From JAIPFM01 sp964494325 (GTDB taxonomy: Bacteria > Planctomycetota > Phycisphaerae > Sedimentisphaerales > Anaerobacaceae), in assembly GCA_964494325.1 (NCBI GenBank), contig CAZBTJ010000004.1:30651-94650 (forward strand): DNA of 64,000 bases. The letters run 5' to 3'. Of this stretch, positions 10,901-19,900 are shown in pieces. The notes under the pieces are model-generated. The model was not told the DNA's origin, made no database searches, and saw only the letters and a list, made by a program, of their open reading frames with translations. A program made the position numbers and the translations under genes. How positions within the stretch are numbered: position 1 is the first letter of the stretch; every line of letters starts with the position of its first letter.

Positions 10901-13900
10901 GTGTGGTACGTCCGTAGCCCCAATTATAAGAGACCAGATCTGCACCACGATCCCAGACGCCATCCAGGTCCAGGTCATTAAACACATGCCCCTGCAAGGC
11001 GCCAAAATGTGTCATCTTAATGGTAAAGCTTTGGATGTCCTGCCCGCCCCGGTCATCCTGAACCATGACCTCGACACTCTCGTCCGCCTCAGGCGTGATG
11101 GTAACTTGCCAGTCGTCAGTATCCTTGTCTTGAATAAAATGACTGTATTCACTCATGGTGCCACTGATTGAGCAAAGTAATCCAAATTGTATGGGTGAGC
11201 CTGAGGCAGAGAAATCAGGATTGAGAGACACACCTGTGTTGGCTGGATCGTTGGCCAGCAATAGGTGGAAATCGGTTTCCATCAAATCTGATAGGGTCCA
11301 TTCGGTCCAGTTGCCGTTTTGTGCCTCATTTGTGTTAATGATGTAGATATGACCATTTTGACGCAGTGTGATCGCTGAACTTATCGACCCATAGCTCGAG
11401 TGTCCTCGATTAAGTTCCGAATAATCGATGGAACTGATAGCCCCACTCACACCCGGATCGTAAATCGCAGCATTGTTCCATAAAAACTGATAGACGCTGG
11501 GAGTGTCTGCTTCATTCAAGGGCAGATTGGTTTTCAAGTAAACGCTTATCCAGTAGTTGTTGCCCTGATTTTCGCGGGTCACGGTGGAGGTGCCCCCACC
11601 TCCTATAAGAACGGTCTGCTCTTCCCAATCCTCAACATTGAAATTATTGTCAAAGAAGGTAATCTGATTGTCCGTCAGAATATCAGGCGAGGGACTCCAC
11701 TGAATCAGACCGGTGTGGGGATCGATGGTCATGCCATCTGGTTTTTGCGTCAACGAGTAGATGACTGGGTCGGCATCCGGATCCACGGCCTGCACATCAT
11801 AGATGTAGTCCTCACCCACCACGGCGTTTTCAATGGGATAGCTGAGGATGATGGGAGCATGATTGTCTGGATCACCCAGTACAGTGAGCGTATAAGCCTG
11901 CGTGGCAGTGCCGCCAGCCCCATCGGAGACTAGGATACTGACGAAATGTGAGCCTATGTCATTGACACTTGGTGCCCACAGGATTTCGCCGGTACTGGGA
12001 TTGATCTGCATATCGGCCGGCGATTGGGTCAGGCTGTAGGTAAGGGTATCCTGGTCCGGATCAACGGCATCGGCGTCATATTGATAAAGAGCCTGTGGCA
12101 CAAACAATTCACCAGTACGGAGATCATCAATACCAATTGTGCCATCAAATGGATGTCCAGCAGAAGAATTTTGACTGATCCGTACCTTGTGAATGCCTGC
12201 TGTTGAAATTGACAACTCGATATTATTCTCGGCGGTCTCAGTCGATGTTTCTACCGCTAGGAGACGTCCGTTGATATCAAACGCCTCCATTGTAACTGTA
12301 GAACCAGGATTAGGGACAAGATCACCACTTATCGCCACATAGTTGGTTATCGCTTTGACTGTTCGATCTTCGGGAATGAAGAACGATACCAGAATAGGTG
12401 TTCCATAACTCAGATTACCCTCGGATGTAACTCCTCCGATGACATTAGGCATGCTAGTAGTTGTTTGAATTGTTGTTCTTAAGTCAACCACCGCAATATA
12501 CTCCGTATTCTCAGAAGAGAATACGACCCCAGTCGATAGTTGAAGCTGGTCAGATAGACGATTGGATTCCGGCACAGGAGTCCCGGGGGTGTTGATCATG
12601 CCTTCAATGTTATCAAAATTAATAGAGAATCTTTCGGCAATTATAGCCTCCGTCACCGGGATGCTCGTGAAGACCGGCGGCCGGTTCGGGGGTGGGTCGA
12701 TGACATTGAGAGTATAATGCTGCTGGGCTGAACCGCCGCGCCCGTCGTCTACCTGAATCAGGATGTCATAGGTGCCCAGGTCGGTGTCACCGGCTGCGGG
12801 TGTCCAGGTGACCTGGCCCGTGGTGGCATTGATGGCCATGTTGTCGGGAGACATGATCAGCGAATAAGTCAGTTCATCGTCATTGGCATCTGTGGCCTGG
12901 GCCGTGTATGCATAGGGTTTGTCTGGCAGGGCCTCGGTATTGGGCTCTGAGGTGAATACCGGGGCGTTGTTGAGGTAGCCCAGCAGGATCAGGTCGTAGC
13001 TGAACTGATCGCCGTTGGGATTCAAGAATTCCAGTGTGTGGCTCCCTGCTGTACTGGCACCCGGCTCAAGGCTTCCATTGTTCAGATAAGGGCTCATGTC
13101 TATATAGGGTAGGCCAGCGGCCGTGAAGCCGTCTGCATTGAGGAACTGAATACTAGGATCGCTGAGATGATCGATCACTGCAATGACGGGGCCATCCACG
13201 ACAAAGCGGCTGACGTTTTGCAGACCCATATCCGCATACAGGAGGCTGTTGCTGTTATGGTACGACGTCGTTCCGTATAGGGGCCGGATCGCACCTGTGA
13301 CATCTACCAGGTGATTAAAGTCAATTGCGTTTGCTGCAGTGGTAAAAGCCGCAGAAGCGTGGCTGAAACCTAAGGGTGTACTCAGGCTGCCCGATTCCAC
13401 CACGATATCAGACAGAGTAACGGTCGAGGTTGTATCTGAATCGTTATTGACAAGCCTAAAGACCAGCATGGCCTCTGTGCCTGCCGGAATATGCGTCAGG
13501 TCGATCTGAACCGTCTGATCGGTCTGTTGTGTATTGGCCCCCAATTGAGCGGCCAGGCCTTCGGTGATATTGAAGGCCACGTCCCTGTGGTTGCTGATCA
13601 CGTGAACCAGTGTATTGCCATCAGTATCCAACAGGGCCACTTCAAAGGCATCCTTGACAAAGTCGTCGCTCGTGTCGAAATCGAGGTCATAGGTGAAACT
13701 CAGGTGGGCTGGTTCACTGGGCACGGTGAAGGGATGTTCGTGGGTAACTTCAAAACTGGTACCCTCGACCAGAACGATCTGAGGGGTGATCTCAAACCGC
13801 ACGATGGTTCGCTCCGCCTGACCTTGATTGCCAGCCTGGTCCAAGGCTATCACGGTGAAGAAATTGTCGCCAAGAGCCAGATCTACATTGGCGAAAATGA

Positions 13901-16900
13901 AGGATCCCGCGCCGTCAGAAACCGAGGTTGCGATCGCAGATGTCAGATCACTGGTGTAATAAAGACTGATAGGACTATTTGGTTCAGTACTGCCCTCCAG
14001 CGAAACGACCTCAAAGGTCGTTACGCTGTCCCCCACCGGTTCTGAATCAAAAGCCTCGGCAAGGTTGAACGCGACTGCTGGCGAAATTGTGTCAATGGTC
14101 AATTCATCTGTGGTACCATCGACACCCACATTGGAAGCTGAGTCCGTGGCCGTAACAGCCACATCATACGTCCCATCTGCCAATGCCGGGTTGATCGTAT
14201 CATCGGCCAGTGTCCAGGTGCCGTTGCCATTGTTTACCGCAGCGTATGTATTGCCAGCAACTGTAATCGTAATCTCTGCATTCGTGTCGTCCACAGTACC
14301 TGTTAGAGCTGGAGTGGAATCATTAGTGACCTGAGGGACGACTGTGACTACTGGCGGCTCGGTGTCAGGGATTATACCCGTACCGGCAATGCCAAAGGTG
14401 TAGGGATTTTCATCTGAGTCATTGTTGCCAATGGTCACCACGGCACTACGCTGCCCTGCAGCCGTTGGATTGAAGCTGATCTGGAATGTTGTCTGCCCAC
14501 TGGCGGCGATCGAAGTGGCAGGTTGAACTGTCACACTAAAATCTGATCCATGGCTGCCGCTAATCGATACCGCAGGGCTATTGGTAAGATCTAGCGGACC
14601 AGACCCGCTATTACTGATTATAAAGGTATGCACCCATGGATCACCCACTGCCGTCGTGCCGAAATCGGAGTCATCGTGGGTACTGGGTGTTGTATCCCCA
14701 TCGGCAATTAACATTCCATTGCCCTGAACATCGATCTCAGGCATAGGCAGCAGGCCGTTCAAGAAAACGACTGTAACCGTTTCGCCTGGATCGAGATCAA
14801 TGGCACTCGGATCGCTGCCATCGTCGCAGGTGGCGCTGGCCAGGTCCCAACCCACAGGCAGGTTGACCTCGCTCACCGAGTAGATGCCAGGGGTGAGGGG
14901 GCCGGAGTTGTACGCCTCGTCATCACTCAGGGAGAAATTGGGACCATAACTGGAACTAAACTCGAAGCTCTGCGTGGAACCGTCAGGGTCGGTCTGCTTT
15001 TCAACGATGATGAAGCCCAGTAGCTCATTAATGGTCACAGCCAGGGTTGCCGCATCCGTAGATCCGTCGTCGTCAGTTACACGCAGGGCCACAGTGTAGG
15101 AACCTTCAGTTGTCCAGGCATATGACTGGTTCATACCCGTGTCGCCGGATGGATTGAAGGTTGTACCGTCATAGTCCCAGTCCCATTCGTAACCAACAAT
15201 GGCATCCGGGAAAGAGGTCGAACCCGATGCGATGTAACTCCCTGATTGATTGGGCATCAGAACGGTGTCGCCAGTCAGGAGTGCTGCCGGACCAAGATCA
15301 GACGCGGTGACAGCGTGGCTGATCGTGTCAGTGCTGCCATCTTCGTCTGTCACTGTCAGGGATACTGCATAATTGCCATTGTCCATAAAGGTGACCCTAG
15401 GATTCTGGTCGTGGCTGGTATCGAGACCTCCAAAATTCCAATTCCAGGAGACTATGGCGTCTGGATAGGAGGTCGAAGCATCAATGAACGAAACGGCACT
15501 GCCCTCGTTCTGCGGCTCGGGTGTCCAGGTGAAACCGGCTGTGGGGCCATGGTCAGTAACCACGACTGTAAGGATATCACTGCCAGCACCACCCTCGTCA
15601 TCAATCACAGTCAATGTAATTGTATAGGTTCCATCACCTGTGTAGGCATGGTTTGGCGTCAGCGTACCAGCCCTCATACCATCGCCGAAGTCCCATTCGA
15701 AGGTGTGTGTATCGACCACACCCGGATCAGTAAACGAGCCAACAAAGCTGACGGAATCGCCTTCATTGACCGTTTGGTCTGGGCCTGCATCAACGGTTGG
15801 GGCTACATTGAGAACTGTGACTGTCAGAGTGTCCTGAGCGACTTTGCCCTGGCTGTCGGTAATAGTGATAGTGACCGTGTAAATGCCGTTGTCTACATAA
15901 TTATGACTGGCCGTGATCGCTCCGAAGCCGTTGGTCTCAACCACGGTTCCCGCACTCGGCGGCGTTCCATCACCCCAATCAATCGTAGCAGTATGAGTGT
16001 CTGTGGGATGGGTATCAACGAAAGAAGCTTGGAGATCAACCCATTGCCCTTCATGAGCGGTTTGGTCTGGACCAACACTCAGGACAGGCGTGGTATCAAT
16101 CGTCAACTCGTGGGTTGTACCATCCGCACCCTCGTTACCAGCCGCATCTGCGGCACGCACTTTGATGTCATAAATTTCATCAGCCAACGCTGGGCTGATC
16201 GTATCATCGGCCAGTGTCCAGGTGCCGTTGCCATTGTTTACCGCAGCGTAGATGTCGCCGTCAACCGTCACTGATATAATTGCCACGGGGTCGTCCACGG
16301 TACCTGTCAGTTCAGGTGTAGGATCATTTGTAAGGAGGATGTCAACAGTCACCACCGGGATTTCGTCGATTGGATTCACAGCAATCGTCACTACCGCTGT
16401 ATCAGTTCCGCCCTTGCCGTCACTGATCGTGTAGCTGAAGCGGTCGTTGCCGCTGAAACCTTGATTGGGTATATAAGTGACATCAGAGCCGTTATTCGTG
16501 ACTGTGCCGTGATCGCCATTGACAGCATCCACAACCTTCAGTAGGTCGCCATCCGCATCCGTATCATTGGCAAGCACGTCAATGGTCACTGCTGTTCCTG
16601 CGTCTGTGGTCTCAGTGTCATCTTGGGCTACCGGTGCATTGTTCGCTATGACATCCACTACAACAGCCCAGGTATCCGTGTCATAGACGTTGGCTACAGA
16701 CACACCATCCGGACAGAGCGGGTGCCCCACTGCCAAGGCCGTGTTGACTAATTCGCCTGTATCGTCTGCTGTAATGCTGTAGGCCCTGTCAAATTCCACG
16801 ACCTGGCCCGGCTGCAAAATGCCGTCCCAGATCTCGTGATCGCTGTAGGAATTGATCATGGCATCATAGACCTGAGCACCGCCATGCTGAACCACGTCTC

Positions 16901-19900
16901 CGAGATTTTCCACACGGAAGTGGTATGTAATGGTCTGCCCCACCTGACCTGTTTCCGGGCCGGTCTTGGTCAGATCGATGATGGCCGTAGAGAAGCCAAA
17001 GTCAATGTCTGTCTTGTGTTGGCCTGAGCTCAGGGTTACTGGATCAGACTGATAGGTGGTTCTGCTGGAATCACTATCCGTGGCATTGTTGCTGCCTTGC
17101 TCCTTGAAGGTGGCGTACCAACCTTCAAGCGCACCACCAGGCAGGAAGTTGTCAGGGGAAACCTCGACAATGTACGTCCCAGCACCCAGATCAGTGAATT
17201 GGTAGAATCCGGTTGCGTCGGTTGTGGCCGAAGCCATTTGATCGCCAGCCGCATTGAGCAAATTGACAGCCACACCCTCAATGCCTGGCTCACCAGCATC
17301 CTGAACACCGTCTACCAGGTGATCAGGGCCGTGATAGAGGTCATGCCAGATGAAATCACCAATAGCACTGTCGTGAACTACTATATTGATCTGTCCGACT
17401 CCACCAGTAAACGGCTCCACCGGCATGGGACCCTGGATGTCATCATCCAGGATGGTGCATACGCCCGTGTCATCAACTATTTGCCCAAGATTGCTGCTTG
17501 TCAGCTTCACCGCGAACTGTTCATTGATCTCGGAGAACGTATCACCGAACACATTAACAGGGAGTCGTACATCTGTCATACCAGAATTGAACCACAGGGT
17601 GCCCGTGAAACTGTAATAGTCGCCAGGGCTGACCGCAGTACCATCGCTGAACTCATAGCTGACTTTCACAGTCTGGTCACTGGTCTGAGACAGGTGGACC
17701 ATAAAGTTGGCATAGACACGTCCATCGTCACCTTCTGTCACAATCACGTCATCTACTGTGATTAAGAGGTCACTCTGATTTATGGTGACGGCATTGGAGT
17801 ACTCAATCGTGGTACTATTGCCTTGAGGATCAGTGGCTCTGACCAAGAGAGTAGACTGCCCTTCCAATAAGACTGGATCAACGGCACCTTGAGCCAGCTG
17901 CCATTGACCATTTCCGAGGTTGTAAGCCGTATACGCCCTGCCATCCAGGATAACCACGATTGTTGCTGTGGGATCGTTGATTGTGCCAATGAGCCTGGGT
18001 TGGGTATTGGAGCGAAGTAGAGGCTCCACTGTCACGATGGGAGCTGTCAAATCAATGACCAGTTCATGGGTTGTGGCATCTGAGCTTGTAAGGACGGCGA
18101 CAGGATTTGCGGCGGTAACCTGGACGTCATACACGCCTTCTAGCAGACTAACCACGGTGTTGTTGTGTAGGTGCCACGTGCCGTCCTGGAGATTCACAGC
18201 CGCGTAAGTTTGCCCGTTAACGATGACAGTGACCAGGGCATCTGGATCACAGACCTGACCTGTCAGGGCTGGTGTTGAATCGTTGGTATGTAGAGCATCA
18301 ACTGTGATTGTCATATTAATGGACAGATCCAAGGTGGTGGTGTCAGTGCCTATATTGCCTGCAAGGTCTGTGGCTGAAACTATCACGTTGTAAACCTGGC
18401 CGACTGTCAGGGCTGAAACTATGTCATCTGATAGATACCACGTGCCGTTGCCTTGGTTGATGGCTGTGTAGTCCATGCCATTGACGGTCACAACAACCGT
18501 GGCGAATGGATCGTTCACTGTACCGCTCAGAGGTGGCGTGGTGTCAAAGGTCAGTATGGGCTTGATCGTAACTTCAGGGCTTTGAGTGTCTATCGTGACC
18601 GTGTAGATATCGCTGACGATCGATCTTTGCCCTGAGGCATCGATGGCCTGGGCTGTTAGAGTATAGGAACCGTCTGATAGGACCACAGCGCTGTAATCCA
18701 CGGTCCAACTGCCGTCTGGATTGACCATTGCACGGCCAATGGAACCATTGTTCACGAAGACGTCTACCCTATCGCTGCCAATGGCAGTGCCATGGATCAG
18801 CAGCGTGTTGTCGAAGGTCAAGCCATCTTGGGTGGCTGTGTTGTGGGTAATCCCTGAGATCACGGGGAAGGCCACGATCGCATCGTCATCCAAAATCGTA
18901 CAGAGGGCCTGCTCACGGCCCAAGACGGCATTAACCGCCCCGGTCAGATGCAGGGCAAAGGTTTCATTTAGCTCTGGCAGCAAGTCTTCCTGGATGTTCA
19001 TGGTTAAAACGACCCGTGTTACACCAAGGCCGAAATACAAGGTGCCACGGCTTGTGGCCCAGTGATCTACTCTCTGAATAGCTGACAAGTCCAGGGATTC
19101 ATAACTAACTGTAACCAAATCACGACTTGGCTCTGAAAGGATAATCTCGAAGCTGGCCTTCTGGATGAAGTCACCAGAACTGCCCTCATCCACAAAGATA
19201 TCTGACACAGTCACTACGGGCACTGAATGCACATCCTCAGAATTGTAGCCTGTGGCCATGCCTGCCACATCTCTGCCAAAGTCGTCGTCAGTCAGGACCA
19301 CGCCAATGGTGAATCTGGTTGACTGATCGGCAGCCATATACTGGTGGATCACATCAAAACTCCAGCCTGCGACTGCCACTGTCTGCAGGCTGCCATCGTC
19401 CCAGTCAATAATGAGTTCATGCGTATCCAAGGTGCCTGCATCGCTATACGACCCGGTCAGATGAACCGTACCATTTTCATCAACATGTGTTATGTTCAGG
19501 CTATCCAGACTTGGAGCCACATTGCTGACGATGACATCCACATCACCGGCAATGGTTGCTTCCGGATCATAATGAATCTCATTGATGACAATGTCGCTTA
19601 ATATTCGATTGTAATTCCCTATGAGTTCTTGGACTTCAATATCTGATCCCTTGATAGGACCAGTGGAAGCTTCTAGAACCCAGTCGCCACCATACTCTAC
19701 ATTACCTGTAGGATTAATAGAAGCTGCCACATCCGCCCCAGTAATGGCTGCTATTTCTTGGACAAACGCGTCGCCAAATGGCCCCTGTCCCACCGAGCAA
19801 CCGTACAGAAAAATATCGCCCTCGGTGGTCAGCGAATTGCCCCAAGCAGCAATCGAATCAGCATTGGTTTCCAGTGAGGATGAATCCAGAACATCAGCAC

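Noticed and set aside
15246..16274. Long plus-strand open frame (342 codons) opposite the giant gene
   Set aside because: It lies wholly antisense to PKD and Ig-like repeats with clear coding sense on the other strand, and has no recognisable motif. Long antisense frames are expected from the codon use of such repeats. The same applies to 6666-7667.
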